The position numbers were made by a program, and so were the translations under genes. A DNA stretch of 64,000 nt from the NCBI GenBank assembly GCA_963725275.1, contig CAVRXS010000006.1, forward strand, positions 434,001 to 498,000, given 5' to 3'. Source of the stretch: Bog-756 sp963725275. Lineage in GTDB: Bacteria; Actinomycetota; Acidimicrobiia; Acidimicrobiales; RAAP-2. Positions 53,201-62,572 of this stretch are shown one piece after another. The notes beneath the pieces were generated by a model, which was given only the letters and a program-made list of their open reading frames with translations, searched no databases and had not been told where the DNA came from. Position 1 is the first letter of the stretch; every line of letters starts with the position of its first letter.

Positions 53201-53491
53201 CTCGACCTCGACCTCGACGGGCAGGCCGTGGGTATCCCACCCCGCCTTTCGGGGCACCGCGAAGCCGCGCATGGTCCGGTAGCGGCAGAAGAGGTCCTTG
53301 TAGACACGGGCCCACACGTGATGGAGTCCCGGACGACCGTTGGCGGTCGGGGGACCCTCGTAGAAGATCCAGGGTTCGGCTCCTTCCCGCAATTCGACCG
53401 AGCGCTCGAACACCCGGTGCGCGGACCACCGTGCGAGCTCCTCGGTCTCGAGGGCGGTGAAGTCGGCAGCGGCGGGGACCGGGCGGAACAA
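50261..53491 (-). CDS. ileS: Isoleucyl-tRNA synthetase
   Basis: Class I synthetase, about 1076 residues, of the long type (IleRS2, eukaryote-like). The HIGH-box equivalent is PPTANGRPGLHH (about residues 49-60), the connective editing domain contains WTTTPWTLLSNTG and DEGTGIVHLAPAFG, and KMSKS is intact in GRKMSKSIGN (about 622-631). The C-terminal region has the anticodon-binding domain and long extension. I prefer TTG 53491, with GAGAGG about 9 nt upstream and a start just before FRPVPAAADF; TTG 53587 is also in frame but close to the divergent glycosylase gene. Confidence 0.93.
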   Translation of the reverse strand: MFRPVPAAADFTALETEELARWSAHRVFERSVELREGAEPWIFYEGPPTANGRPGLHHVWARVYKDLFCRYRTMRGFAVPRKAGWDTHGLPVEVEVEKQLGITAKRQIEERVGIGEFTRLCRESVRNYVDEWQTLTERIGYWIDFDDAYWTFSPEYVESVWTNLKSLFDQGLLYEDIKVVPYCPRCGTALSSHELGQPDVYRDVEDESAYVRLPLRDEGDTAASLRRTLGRDSLSGLSLVAWTTTPWTLLSNTGAAVGPELSYAVVGDAIVAADRVDAVLGESARIDAVVPGSALVGLTYDRPFADLEPGQADAGRRGWRVLGGEFVDADEGTGIVHLAPAFGEIDREVGRTGGLPTLNPVGPDGRFTDAVAWLEGQPVRETNGAVDDRLAEAGLLVRREPYVHPYPHCWRCDTALIYWGKPSWYVRTSDRKADLVAENRTIGWHPEHIRDGRMGEWLANNVDWALSRDRFWGTPLPIWRCDDGHVRCVGSLAELSALAGTDLSGVDPHRPDIDEVVLPCPDCPPVGADAGGEPGEDGQPVMRRVLPVIDAWFDSGSMPTAQWGYPVVEGSADRLVYPADFICEAIDQTRGWFYSLLAVNTLVRGSTPYRNVLCLGHIVDADGRKMSKSIGNVIDPWEILSTRGADPLRWWMFSQGSPWTPTRVSFDVIDASMRDTLLTLWNTWSFFTTYASLNEFVPSDPAVPAPPDRPVLDRWMRSRLHATVSRVTESLDGYDPFPAATALAELVDDVSNWFVRRSRRRFWRTDPGADPVDSLSAQATLHEVLVTTALLLAPLCPFLADRMWRDLTGADEDDSVHLADWPAVDASAADPSLEAGMALARRLSSLGRAARSEAGIKVRQPLARALVYLPPGSPAPPAGVVEDELNVDLVEVTDELGDVLAYELLPNFKLLGPRIGKRVQALRAAMATVDGAVAAADLAEGRPVVVALEDGPVELGAEEVELRVRAQPGFAVSRDGAEVVALDLALDDDLRRRGLAREVIRNIQDLRKSSGLEVSDWIHLTVVGLDDLAPQFDAIAREVLARSVSTEPRDAGGPGTTLEIDDGERVRQVTAWVVKA

Positions 53492-53594
53492 CGGGTACGT
53501 CCTCTCGGAAGATCGGCCGGGGATCGCGGGGGCGCTATCACCCGCTCCGGATGCGCAGCAGATACTACGGGCGCCCGGGGTGCACAATTGCCCT

Positions 53595-54476
53595 GTGCCC
53601 GAACTCCCCGAGGTTCATGCCCTGGCCCAGGCGCTGGCCGCCCGGTCCGCCGGTCGCCGGATCGAGCGGTGCGAGCTCGCGTCGTTCGCCGCACTGAAGA
53701 CGGTCGATCCTCCCCTCGATGCGCTCGTCGGACGGACCGTGTCCGGCGTCGAACGACGCGGGAAATTCGTCTGCGTGCCGACGACGGCACCCGAAGACGG
53801 TCCGGCAGAGCTCTGGCTCGTCGTCCACCTGGCCCGTGGCGGGTGGATCCGATGGTCGGAGGCGCTCTCCCCCGGCCGGGCCCGGCCCAACCGGAGCCCA
53901 CTGGCGCTCCGGATCCGGCTGGACGACGACTCGGGCTGGGACGTGACCGAGATGGGCACCGAGAAGCGCCTTGCGCTGTGGGTCGTGACCACGCCGGCGG
54001 AGGTGCCCGCCATCGCCGGGCTGGGGGTCGACCCTCTGGACCCCGAGTTCACGGTCGGCGCGCTGGAGGGGCTCCTGGCCGCGAGCCGCTCGACCCTCAA
54101 GACGCTCCTGACGACGCAGTCGGTCATCGCCGGGGTCGGCAACGCCTACTCCGACGAGGCCCTCCACCGTGCCCGGCTCTCTCCGTACAAGCGGGCCGAC
54201 TCGCTCGATCCCGACGAATCCAGGCGACTCCACGACGCTGTCGTCGGGGTGCTGACAGAGGCGGTGGAGCGCCTCGAGGGACTCGGGCCGGCGGACCTCA
54301 AGGAGGACAAACGCCGTGCCATGCAGGTGCACGGCCGGACCGGCGAGCCCTGTCCCGTCTGTGGCGACACCGTCCGCGAGGTCTCCTTTGCCTCCAAGTC
54401 CCTCCAGTACTGCCCGACCTGTCAGACCGGCGGCAAGGCCCTCGCCGACCGCCGGCTCTCGCGGCTGCTCAAGTAG
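53595..54476 (+). CDS. Formamidopyrimidine-DNA glycosylase / endonuclease VIII family (Fpg/Nei)
   Basis: Base-excision repair glycosylase/AP lyase of 293 residues. The start GTG-CCC-GAA gives PELPEV, so the catalytic N-terminal Pro and Glu are exposed after Met removal; this fixes the start. RRGKF is the beta-hairpin Lys site, GVGNAYSDEALHRARLSP is the H2TH element, and a C-terminal zinc finger has CPVCGDTVREV ... QYCPTCQTGG. Whether it prefers oxidised purines or pyrimidines is not clear. It diverges from ileS across about 100 nt. Confidence 0.93.
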   Translation: MPELPEVHALAQALAARSAGRRIERCELASFAALKTVDPPLDALVGRTVSGVERRGKFVCVPTTAPEDGPAELWLVVHLARGGWIRWSEALSPGRARPNRSPLALRIRLDDDSGWDVTEMGTEKRLALWVVTTPAEVPAIAGLGVDPLDPEFTVGALEGLLAASRSTLKTLLTTQSVIAGVGNAYSDEALHRARLSPYKRADSLDPDESRRLHDAVVGVLTEAVERLEGLGPADLKEDKRRAMQVHGRTGEPCPVCGDTVREVSFASKSLQYCPTCQTGGKALADRRLSRLLK

Positions 54477-54547
54477 GCGAACGTGATCGGCCAGCACCGG
54501 CGCTGGCGATCAATCGGGTGGTCAGGCGGATCGGGGAGACTATGGCC

Positions 54548-55232
54548 ATGTCCGAACCGGCCGTGCCCGCACCGGCACTGTCCGAACCGTTCGGCCTGGA
54601 GGGGCGGACCGTCCATCTCCTGCCGCTCTCCCTCGACCACGTGGACGGCCTGGTCGAGGCGGCCAGCGGGGACCGGTCCTCGTTCGGGTACACCTCTGTG
54701 CCCTCCGACCGGGTCGACATGACCGACTACGTCGAACGGGCGATCGCGGACCGAGCTTCCGGAGAGCAGGTGCCCTTCGCCACCTGGTCGGTGGCCCTCG
54801 GTCGGGTGGTCGGGAGTACCCGCTTCTACGACCTGTCGCAGTGGGACTGGACCACGACGCCCCCCGGAGCCGGGCCCGCGGGGCGGGAGCGGACCGTGGA
54901 CTCGGCCTCCATCGGGCACACCTGGCTCGACCCCGCCGCCCAACGCACGCCGGTCAACACCGAGGCCAAGCTGCTCATGATGGACCGCGCCTTCGACGTC
55001 TGGGGTGTGCGGGTGGTCCGCCTCTGGACCGACGTGCGGCAACGCACGCTCGCGGAGCGCGATCGCCCGCCTCGGGTGCCGCCTGGACGGTGTGCTCCGG
55101 GCCGACCGTCCGGCCAGCGACGGCTCGGTCCGCGACTCGGCGGTGTTCTCGCTGCTGGCGGACGAGTGGCCGACCGCACGCGAGCACCTGGTCGGGCGCC
55201 TCGGAGCAGCCGGAACGCACCGCCGGCCCTGA
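54548..55232 (+). CDS. GNAT-family N-acetyltransferase (one-base frameshift)
   Basis: A RimJ/RimL-type acetyltransferase. N-terminal LEGRTVHLLPLSLDHVDGL and ASIGHTWLDPAAQRTPVNTE (acetyl-CoA region) are in one frame; the end continues in another with NARSRSAIARLGCRLDGVLR, a strong match to the family C-terminus. An extra C at 55040 explains the break: removing it gives TDVRNARSRSAIARLG. Restored length is about 227 residues. ATG 54548 has GGGGAG 9 nt upstream; ATG 54542 is too close to it. It follows the glycosylase gene by 71 nt. The acceptor is unknown. Confidence 0.82.
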
Positions 55233-55281
55233 CTGCGACTCGACGCCGGGCCCTGCCGTGCACCGCCAGATGCCCTAGTAT

Positions 55282-55310
55282 TTGACTATGTCCTATCTCT
55301 CTGGTAGTTA
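55282..55310 (+). promoter_or_regulatory. Sigma-70-type promoter of the sulfonate-type ABC operon
   Basis: TTGACT (55282-55287) and TAGTTA (55305-55310) are separated by exactly 17 nt in an AT-rich patch. GTAG-ttatatggga-CTAC (55304-55321) overlaps the -10 and could be an operator, for example for the Rrf2 protein encoded at 58261. The leader to ATG 55390 is about 73 nt. Confidence 0.65.
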
Positions 55311-55389
55311 TATGGGACTACATCGAGGGGGATCGCCGTGCTGCACCCGCGCGTGTCGCGGCGTCCCACGTGCGCCACCAAGGAGCTCC

Positions 55390-56488
55390 ATGCCGTCATC
55401 GATCCGGGCACGCCGCCGATCCCGCCTGTTCGCCGCACTCGGCGCCGCCGCCGTGGCGGTGGTCGCAGCCGCCTGTAGCTCCGGGTCGAGCACGCCGACG
55501 ACGACAGGGTCCGGAGGGAGCAGCTCGACGACGTCCGGCGCCCCGGTCACCCTCCGCCTGGGCTACCTGACCAACCTGACCCACGCCGCCGCCCTGGTCG
55601 GACTCCAGCAGGGCATCTTCACCAAGAACCTGGGCTCCAACGTCACGCTGCAGACATCGAACTTCAACGCCGGCCCGGCCGAGGTCACCGCCCTGCTTGG
55701 CCGGCTCGCTCGATGCGGCCTACATGGGCCCCAACTCGGCGATCACCGCGTACTCCCAGGGCCAGAAGTCCATCCGGATCATCTCGGGAGCCACCTCTGG
55801 AGGCGCCGCCCTCGTGGTCGCGCCGGGAATCACCTCCGCTGCCCAGCTCAAGGGCAAGACGGTGGCCAGCCCACAGCTCGGGAACACCCAGGACGTGGCG
55901 CTGCGGACCTGGCTCACCAAACAGGGACTGACCTACCCGGGACCCAACGGCGGGAGCGGCGAGGTCACCATCCTGCCCGAGGACAACGCCACCACCCTGG
56001 CCTCGTTCGAGGCCGGCACGATCGCCGGTGCCTGGGTTCCCGAGCCGTGGGCGACGCGGCTGGTCAGCGAAGGCCACGGCCACATCCTGGTCAACGAGAA
56101 GACCCTCTGGCCCAGAGGCCAGTTCTCGACGACCCTGCTCGTGGTGACGACGAGCTTCCTCTCCGCCCACCCCTCGGTCGTCACCGAGCTGCTCAAGGGC
56201 CAGCTGGCCACGACCGCCTTCCTCAATGCCTCTCCCGTCCAGGCACAGGCCGACGCCAACACCGAGCTGGCCACCCTGACCGGCAAAGCGCTCAAGGCGC
56301 CGGAGCTCGCGCAGGCCTGGTCGGACATGACCTTCACCAACGACCCGATCGCCTCGTCGATCGAGACCGACCTGCAGCACGCCAAGGCGGCCGGCTTCCC
56401 GACCACGAACATCAGCGGCATCTTCGACCTCGGTCCGGTCAACCAGGTGCTCAGCGCCGAGGGTAAGAGCACCCTCTCCGCACCGTGA
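55390..56488 (+). CDS. ABC transporter substrate-binding lipoprotein, SsuA/TauA-like (one-base frameshift)
   Basis: Periplasmic-type binding lipoprotein for import of a sulfonate, taurine, nitrate or similar anion. The signal peptide ends in a lipobox VVAAAC followed by SSGSS linker. LRLGYLTNLTHAAALVGLQ is the family N-terminus. The frame breaks near 55699: the first part ends AEVTALL, the second begins AGSLDAAYMGPNSAITAYS, as expected without the break if one G is removed. Restored length is about 365 residues. ATG has AAGGAG 6 nt upstream. The stop overlaps the ATPase start (GTGA). Confidence 0.88.
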
Positions 56489-57294
56489 GCATCCTGTCGG
56501 CTCCGGCCCGCCCACGCGGGACGGGACCAGCGCCCTCGGTGACCCTCGCCGGAGTCTCCAAGCGATACGGGGACGCCTCCTCCGGCGTGGTCGCCCTCCA
56601 GGACGTTTCGCTCGAGGTGGCCGCAGGGGAGTTCGTCTGCCTGGTGGGCGCATCGGGATGCGGGAAGACCACCCTGCTCAACCTCGTCGCCGGCCTCGAC
56701 CGGCCGAGCGTGGGCTCCGTCGACGTGGACCAGCCCGACGGCCCCGCCGGCGGTACGCCGACCGCGATGCTCTTCCAGGACTCGGCTCTGTTCCCGTGGC
56801 TCACGGTGGCAGCCAACGTGGAGCTCCCCCTCCGGCTGCGCGGGGTTGACCGCTCCGAGCGGCGGGCGGTGGCCGCCGACCTGCTCGAGCGGGTCCACCT
56901 GGGCGGCTTCGGAGGCAAGCGGCCCCACGAGCTCTCGGGTGGGATGCGCCAGCGTGCGGCCCTCGCCCGGGCGCTGGCCCAGGACGCCGGGCTGCTGCTG
57001 ATGGACGAACCGTTCGGCGCCCTCGACGCCATCACCCGCGACCTCCTCCACGACGAGCTCGAATCGCTCTGGCTGGACCGCCGGTTCACGGTCCTCTTCG
57101 TGACCCACAACGTGCGCGAGGCGGCTCGGCTTGGCGACCGCATCGTCCTTCTGACCAGCCGCCCGGGGCGGGTGGCGGCGACCTTCCCGGTCGAGCTCGC
57201 CCGGCCCCGACGCATCGACTCCACGGAGATCGCGACCCTGGCCGCCACGGTCACCGACCACTTGCGCTCGGAGGTGGGCCGGCATGGCCATTGA
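56485..57294 (+). CDS. ABC transporter ATP-binding protein, SsuB/TauB-like
   Basis: A 269-residue import ATPase. Walker A GASGCGKTT (about residues 55-63), Q-loop FQDSALFPWL, signature ELSGGMRQR (about 149-157), Walker B GLLLMDEPFGALD and switch His in FVTHNVREA are all intact. The FPWLTV and MRQRAALARAL segments are typical of the nitrate/sulfonate/taurine group. It overlaps the binding-protein gene by 4 nt and the permease gene by 11 nt. Confidence 0.94.
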   Translation: MSILSAPARPRGTGPAPSVTLAGVSKRYGDASSGVVALQDVSLEVAAGEFVCLVGASGCGKTTLLNLVAGLDRPSVGSVDVDQPDGPAGGTPTAMLFQDSALFPWLTVAANVELPLRLRGVDRSERRAVAADLLERVHLGGFGGKRPHELSGGMRQRAALARALAQDAGLLLMDEPFGALDAITRDLLHDELESLWLDRRFTVLFVTHNVREAARLGDRIVLLTSRPGRVAATFPVELARPRRIDSTEIATLAATVTDHLRSEVGRHGH

Positions 57295-58178
57295 CCACCT
57301 CCCGACCGACGTCACGCCGACCGCTCCGTCGCTCGATCAGGCCCTCGCCGGTCTCGACGCGCTCGACGAGGCCGGTCGTCCCGCGCGACGACCGGGTGTC
57401 GCGGCGGATCTGGCGGGCGGCGTGGCCCAAGTTGGTCGCCCTCGGGATCATCCTGCTGGTCTGGCAGGGTGCGGAGTGGGCCCACTGGAAGCCCTACATC
57501 CTCCAGTCGCCGGCCACGGTCGGCCGCCAGCTCTGGGACCTCCTCGGCACGTCGCTCTTCTGGCAGTCCTGCCGGGTCACCGCCGAACAGGCGGTCATCG
57601 GCTACCTCCTCGTGATCGTCATCGGCGGGATCGTCGGGACCGCGGTAGCCCGGGTACCGGTGCTCCGGGCCGGGATCGGTTCCCTCATCACCGGCATGCA
57701 GACGATGCCGTCGGTGCTCTGGTACCCGCCGGCCATCATGGTCTTCGGTGTCACCTCGAAGGCGATCATCCTCATGATGATCCTCGGGGCGGCGCCGGCG
57801 GTCGCCAACGGGTTCATCAGCGGGATCGACCAGGTGCCGCCGAGCCTCCTGCGGGTCGGACGGATCCTCGGTGCTCGGGGGCTCTCGCTCGAACGCCACG
57901 TGGTGCTTCCGGCTGCGTTCCCGAGCATCCTCGGAGGCATGAAGCAGGGATGGGCGTTCGCCTGGCACGCCCTCATGGCGGGGGAATTCCTGGTACTGGT
58001 CGATCCGCTGAGTCTCGGTGGGCGCACGGTCAATGCCACCACCCAGGCCGAATGGGCGGTGGTGGTCGCCCTGATGATCGTCATCGTGCTCATCGGGATC
58101 ATGGTCGACGTCGTCTTCTCCCGGATCGACCGGTCGGTCCGGGAGCGGCACGGCCTCTTGGACTCTGCGCGGGCCTGA
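57284..58178 (+). CDS. ABC transporter permease, SsuC/TauC-like (one-base frameshift)
   Basis: Six-helix permease of about 297 residues. The BPD_transp_1 core includes VLWYPPAIMVFG, the EAA loop region GRILGARGLSLERHVVLPAA and FAWHALMAGEFL. ATG 57284 starts an N-terminus with good codon bias (AIDHLPTDVTPTAPSLDQAL), but the helices are read in the next frame from about 57390 (RDDRVSRRIWRAAWPKLV). Removing one base near 57380-57390 joins them. Starting at ATG 57291 would avoid a frameshift but gives an atypical Arg/Ser-rich N-terminus. Confidence 0.85.
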
Positions 58179-58260
58179 GTCCCGGGACGGGCCGCGATCG
58201 GGTCGGACAGCGGGGCGGCACATGCCCGTGGGCGGGGCACGCTCTGGCAGACTCTCCGGC

Positions 58261-58713
58261 GTGTACATCTCCGCCAAGGTCGACTACGCGGTGCGGGCCC
58301 TGTGCTCGCTGGCCGACGCGGAGGGTGCGGTGACAGCGGAGGCGTTGGCCACCTCCCAGGGCTTGCCGTCCAAATTCCTCGAGAGCATCCTCAACGACAT
58401 GCGCCGCGCCGGCATCCTGGTCAGCCAGCGGGGTGCCGACGGCGGCTACCGCCTGGCCCGGCCGGCCTCGGAGATCTCGGTGGCCGACGTCATCCGGCCG
58501 CTCGACGGGCCCCTGGCCGAGGTCCGGGGGCTGCGCCCCGAAGCGGCCAAGTACGAAGGGTCCGCCGAGCACCTGCAGGCGGTGTGGGTCGCGGTGCGGG
58601 CCAGTCTGCGCGTGGTCCTCGAGCAGGTGACGATCGCCGGCATCGTCTCCGGCAACCTGCCCCGGTCGGTCACCAAGCTCACTTCCGACCCGGACGCCTG
58701 GCTCTCCCACTGA
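58261..58713 (+). CDS. Rrf2-family transcriptional regulator
   Basis: A 150-residue winged-helix regulator. YISAKVDYAVRALCSLA, LPSKFLESILNDMRRAGILVS and GADGGYRLARPASEISVADV are the Rrf2 hallmarks. The three-Cys Fe-S cluster motif of IscR/NsrR is absent (only one Cys, in the first helix), so it resembles CymR-type regulators of sulfur metabolism. Placed 82 nt after the SsuABC-like genes, it probably regulates them. GTG 58261 gives the standard N-terminus. Confidence 0.9.
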   Translation: MYISAKVDYAVRALCSLADAEGAVTAEALATSQGLPSKFLESILNDMRRAGILVSQRGADGGYRLARPASEISVADVIRPLDGPLAEVRGLRPEAAKYEGSAEHLQAVWVAVRASLRVVLEQVTIAGIVSGNLPRSVTKLTSDPDAWLSH

Positions 58714-58792
58714 CCTCGGCTCACCGACCCAGCCTCCCGGGACCGCGCGCCTGGCCGGTCGGTCGAACACACCCTCCGCCTACGATCGGCGC

Positions 58793-60340
58793 ATGAGCCC
58801 GCCCCCCGCCGACGGCGTGCCCGGGGCGGACCCCCCGACAGCCGGCGCGCCGCCCGCAGGCGCGTCGTCCAGGGTCCACCTCAGCCGCGCCGACACGATC
58901 GTCCTCATCGTCGTCTGCCTCGCCCAGTTCATGGTGGTGCTCGACATCTCCATCGTGAACGTCGCCCTCCCCTCGATCCAGAAGGATCTGGGGTTCAGCC
59001 AGGCGAACCTGCAGTGGGTGGTCACCGCCTACGCGCTCACCTTCGGCGCGCTCCTGCTGCTCGGGGGTCGCCTGGCCGACATCTTCGGCCGGCGCCGGAT
59101 CTTCCTCGTCGGACTGGTGCTCTTCACCGGGTCCAGCCTCCTCGGGGGGTTCGCCGGCAACCCAGCCACCCTCATCGCGGCCCGGTCACTGCAAGGGGTC
59201 GGGGCGGCGGTGCTCTCCCCGGCCACCCTGACCATCCTGACCGTGACCTTCACCGATCAGCGGGCGCGCGCCAAGGCGTTCGGGTTCTGGGCAGCGGTGG
59301 CGGCCGGGGGCGGAGCCGCCGGCGCGCTCCTCGGCGGGATCCTCACCCAGTTCCTCTCCTGGCGGTGGATCCTCTTCGTCAACGTACCCATCGGCATCGT
59401 CGTCTTCGTCTTCGCCAGGATCACGCTGGTCGAGTCCCGGGCGGAGGGTTCCCGCCGCACCCTCGACATCGCCGGGTCGGTCGCGGTCACGGGCGGGCTG
59501 CTCAGCCTGGTCTACGCCATCGTCCACACCGATCAGGTCTCCTGGACGTCCACCTCGACCATCGCCGCCCTGCTGGTCTCGGCCGTCCTTCTGGCCTCCT
59601 TCGTCTTCATCGAGGCCAAGGTGGCCACCCACCCGCTCGTCCCACTGCGTCTCTTCCGGTCCCGATCGGTCACCGGCGCCAATCTGGTCATGTTCTGCTT
59701 CGGGGTCGGGATGTTCGCGATGTGGTTCTTCCTGTCCCTCTTCCTCCAACAGGTACTCGGCTACAGCCCCCTGGTGACGGGGCTCACCTTCCTCCCCCAG
59801 ACCGCGGCCATCGCCATCGGCGCCACCATCAGCGGGCGGCTCGCGCCTCGGATCGGGCCGCGCACCGTGCTGATCGCCGGCGCGCTGCTTGCCGCCGGCG
59901 GCCTCTTCTGGCTCTCATTCATCCGGGCCAGCGACACCTACTGGACCGGGGCCTGTGGCGGCGGCATCATGGCCACCTTCGGGATGGGCCTCGCCTTCAC
60001 CCCGATCGCCCTCCTGGCGACGGGCGGGGTGCGTCCGGACGAGGCGGGCCTCGCCTCGGGGCTGGTCAACTGCAGCCGGCAGATCGGCGCGTCGGTCGGG
60101 CTGGCCGTCCTCTCCACCCTGGCGGCCTCGAGGATCGCCTCGCTGCTCCACCACACGCCCCCGGTGGCCCAGAAGGTCGCGATGACCGCCGGCTACTCGC
60201 GGGCCTTCCTGGTCGCCTCGGTGGTGGTCCTTGCCGGCGGATTGCTGGCGTTGATCATCCCCGCCCAGGTCGCCCGGCCGGAGGTCGGGTCCAGCACAGC
60301 CGTTGAACGGCTGCCGGCGCCCGCGCTCGCGGACGACTGA
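58793..60340 (+). CDS. MFS drug-efflux transporter, DHA2 (EmrB/QacA) family
   Basis: A 515-residue exporter with about 14 helices. FMVVLDISIVNVALPSIQ is the DHA2 helix-1 motif (D1), LLLLGGRLADIFGRRRIFL is motif A, and motif C lies in the GGGAAGALLGGILTQFLSWR helix. A Pro/Gly-rich cytoplasmic N-terminus precedes helix 1. Substrates are probably hydrophobic cations or antibiotics. It lies between the Rrf2 gene and the convergent acyl-CoA synthetase gene. Confidence 0.92.
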   Translation: MSPPPADGVPGADPPTAGAPPAGASSRVHLSRADTIVLIVVCLAQFMVVLDISIVNVALPSIQKDLGFSQANLQWVVTAYALTFGALLLLGGRLADIFGRRRIFLVGLVLFTGSSLLGGFAGNPATLIAARSLQGVGAAVLSPATLTILTVTFTDQRARAKAFGFWAAVAAGGGAAGALLGGILTQFLSWRWILFVNVPIGIVVFVFARITLVESRAEGSRRTLDIAGSVAVTGGLLSLVYAIVHTDQVSWTSTSTIAALLVSAVLLASFVFIEAKVATHPLVPLRLFRSRSVTGANLVMFCFGVGMFAMWFFLSLFLQQVLGYSPLVTGLTFLPQTAAIAIGATISGRLAPRIGPRTVLIAGALLAAGGLFWLSFIRASDTYWTGACGGGIMATFGMGLAFTPIALLATGGVRPDEAGLASGLVNCSRQIGASVGLAVLSTLAASRIASLLHHTPPVAQKVAMTAGYSRAFLVASVVVLAGGLLALIIPAQVARPEVGSSTAVERLPAPALADD

Positions 60341-60365
60341 ACGGGTCGCCGGAGAGCGGTGGCGC

Positions 60366-62058
60366 TCAGCCCCCGGCCAGTGCCTGGCGACCGTGGCGAC
60401 GGAGCTCGGCCTCGAGGCCCGTCCGGCGGTCGCTGGTCAGCGGCACGAAGGCCAGTCGCGGGCCGTCCCGGCAGAAGACCCGGTCGTCCCCGCGCCACCA
60501 CCCCTCGTTGCGGAGTGGCTCCTTGGTCACCTTGCCGCTGGCGGTCTGCGGAAGGGCGGTGGCGATCCTGAGATAGGAGGGCACCCACTTGGTGCCCAGA
60601 TCGTCCTGAGCCGCCAGGAACGCAACGAACGCCCCGGGGTCGAACGCGCATCCGGGCAGCAGCTCGATCGCAGCCATGACCTGATCACCCGAGCGGGGAT
60701 CGGGCACCGCGTAGACGGCCACCGCGGCCGCTGTCGGGAAGCGCACCAGCACCCGCTCGATGGGTCCGGCTGTGATGTTCTCCGAGTCGACCCGCATCCA
60801 GTCGCCGCGCCGCCCGGCGAAGTAGGCGTGACCCGCTGCGTCCCGGTAGGCGAGGTCCCCGGTCCAGTACCAGCCGTTGCGGATCCGTTCGGCGGTGGCC
60901 CCGGGATCGGCGTAGTACCCCTCGAACCGGCCGGCGCCCGACCGGTTGACGATCTCTCCGATCGCCTCGGATCCGTTGAGCAGGACACCAGCCGCGTCGA
61001 ACCTGGCCGGAGGGCACTCTGCGAGAGTCGCCGGATCGACCACCGCGGTGTCGGCGTCCGGAACGCCCAGGGAGCCCGGCGGGCTGTCCGGGGTGCGGTT
61101 GATGGCGACGCCACCCTCGCTCGATCCGTAGCCTTCGGTCAGCACGCACCCGAACCGCCGTTCGAAGGCGGCGAGGTCGGCGACCGATGCCTCGGTGCCG
61201 AACCCGCGCCGGAGGGTCGACTCCGCGTCGTCGTCCGCCGGGGGGGTGGCCAGCACGTAGGCAAGCGCCTTGCCCACGTAGGTGAACGTGGTCACCCCGT
61301 AGCGGCGCACATCGGGCACGAACCCCGACGCGCTGAACCGGCGGGCCAACGCGATGGTCGCACCGACCGCCAGGCTCGGGCCCCACAGCACCATCAACGC
61401 GTTGCCGTGGAAGAGCGGCATCGCGCAGTAGGCCACGTCCGACCGCTCGTACCCGTAGAACTGCCCCGACCGCAGCGCGATCCAGGCCAGTCGTCCCTGG
61501 GTGCACCGGACCGCTTTGGGAACACCGGTCGTGCCGGAGGTGAAGAGCAGCAGGAACAGGTCCTCAGCGGACGGTGCGGCGTCTGCGACCACCTCTGCCG
61601 CGGCTCACCCCTGTGTGACCCGCCACGACCGCCGCGTACTCCGGGGTGTCGACGCGCAGGACGAGGTCCGGTGCGACACCGGTGTCGAGCCCCTCGAGCA
61701 GCGCGGCCCCCTCCGCGTCGGTCACGAGGACGCGGCAGTCGGTCCGCCGGACATCCCCGGCCAGGGCCTCACCGCGTCGGGTCGGGTTGATCCCGACGAC
61801 CACCGCGCCGGAGAGGGCCGCCGCCGACAGCCAGAAGACGAACTCAGGCTCGTTGCCGAGGAGCACACCCACATGTGGGGGATCGAGCGGGCCGAGCGAG
61901 CGGAGGAGCGCGGCCCGCTCCGCTGCTGCAGCCACCACCTCGCGCCACGGCCAGCTCCGATCGCCCATCACCAGCCCGGGGTGATCGTCGTCGCCGCGGG
62001 CGAGCAGCAGATCGGCGACGCTCGGGCCCACCTCGGTGTCCGTCTCCTGCGCTGCCAT
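60366..62058 (-). CDS. Acyl-CoA synthetase, FadD-like (one-base frameshift)
   Basis: AMP-forming ligase of about 563 residues after joining two frames. The N-terminal part has SWPWREVVAAAAERAALLR and GVLLGNEPEFVFWLSAAAL; the second frame has LFTSGTTGVPKAVRCTQ (A3 motif), EGYGSSEGGVAINR (A5), YWTGDLAYRDAAGHAYFAGR (A7/A8) and PQTASGKVTKEPL (A10 Lys). The break lies near 61598-61605 between HTGVS and AAEVVADAAPS; dropping one base joins them. It resembles very-long-chain or bile-acid type FadD17-like ligases. It is divergent from the SRPBCC genes and convergent with the efflux gene. Confidence 0.86.
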
Positions 62059-62188
62059 GCGCGAGACGCTACCGGTGGTGGCGGCATCCGGGCGCGCCTA
62101 CCATCGGGGCCGCATCCCGATCGGGTCCACCCGAGCGCACGAACCAAGACAAGACAACCAGGACGACCAGGACGAGACGAGGAGCACC

Positions 62189-62572
62189 ATGGGACAGGGC
62201 AAGGCCGAGATCGACATCAACAGCTCGGCGGACGAGGTCTGGGCGGTGGCCGGTGATTTCGGTGGGATCGCCGGATGGATGCCCGGGATGGAGTCCTGCC
62301 GCGTCGAGGGCGAGAACCGGATCCTCGAGACGATGGGCATGACCATCACCGAGAAGCTGATCTCGAGGGACGACGCCTCCCGGACCATCACCTACTCGAT
62401 CGTCGACGGGGTCCCGGTGGAGCACCACGAGGCCGCCGTCTCCGTGACGGCCACCGACGACGGCTGCCACGTGACCTGGGTGGTCGACGCCGCTCCGGAC
62501 GAGATGGCCGATCTCATGAACACCGTGTACCAGCAGTCCCTCGACGCACTCAAGGTCCACGTCGAGGGATGA
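62189..62572 (+). CDS. SRPBCC/START-like ligand-binding protein 1
   Basis: A 127-residue helix-grip protein. GKAEIDINSSADEVWAVAGD at the N-terminus, GMTITEKLISRD in the centre and a long C-terminal helix (ADLMNTVYQQSLDALKVHVE) define the polyketide-cyclase/START-like fold, which binds hydrophobic ligands or catalyses cyclisation. ATG has GAGGAG about 5 nt upstream. It is translationally coupled to the next SRPBCC gene (ATGA). Confidence 0.88.
   Translation: MGQGKAEIDINSSADEVWAVAGDFGGIAGWMPGMESCRVEGENRILETMGMTITEKLISRDDASRTITYSIVDGVPVEHHEAAVSVTATDDGCHVTWVVDAAPDEMADLMNTVYQQSLDALKVHVEG

Noticed and set aside
51641..55285. A 1214-codon plus-strand open frame
   Set aside because: Most of it is antisense to ileS and has no motif; only its last part coincides with the real GNAT gene, which begins at 54548.
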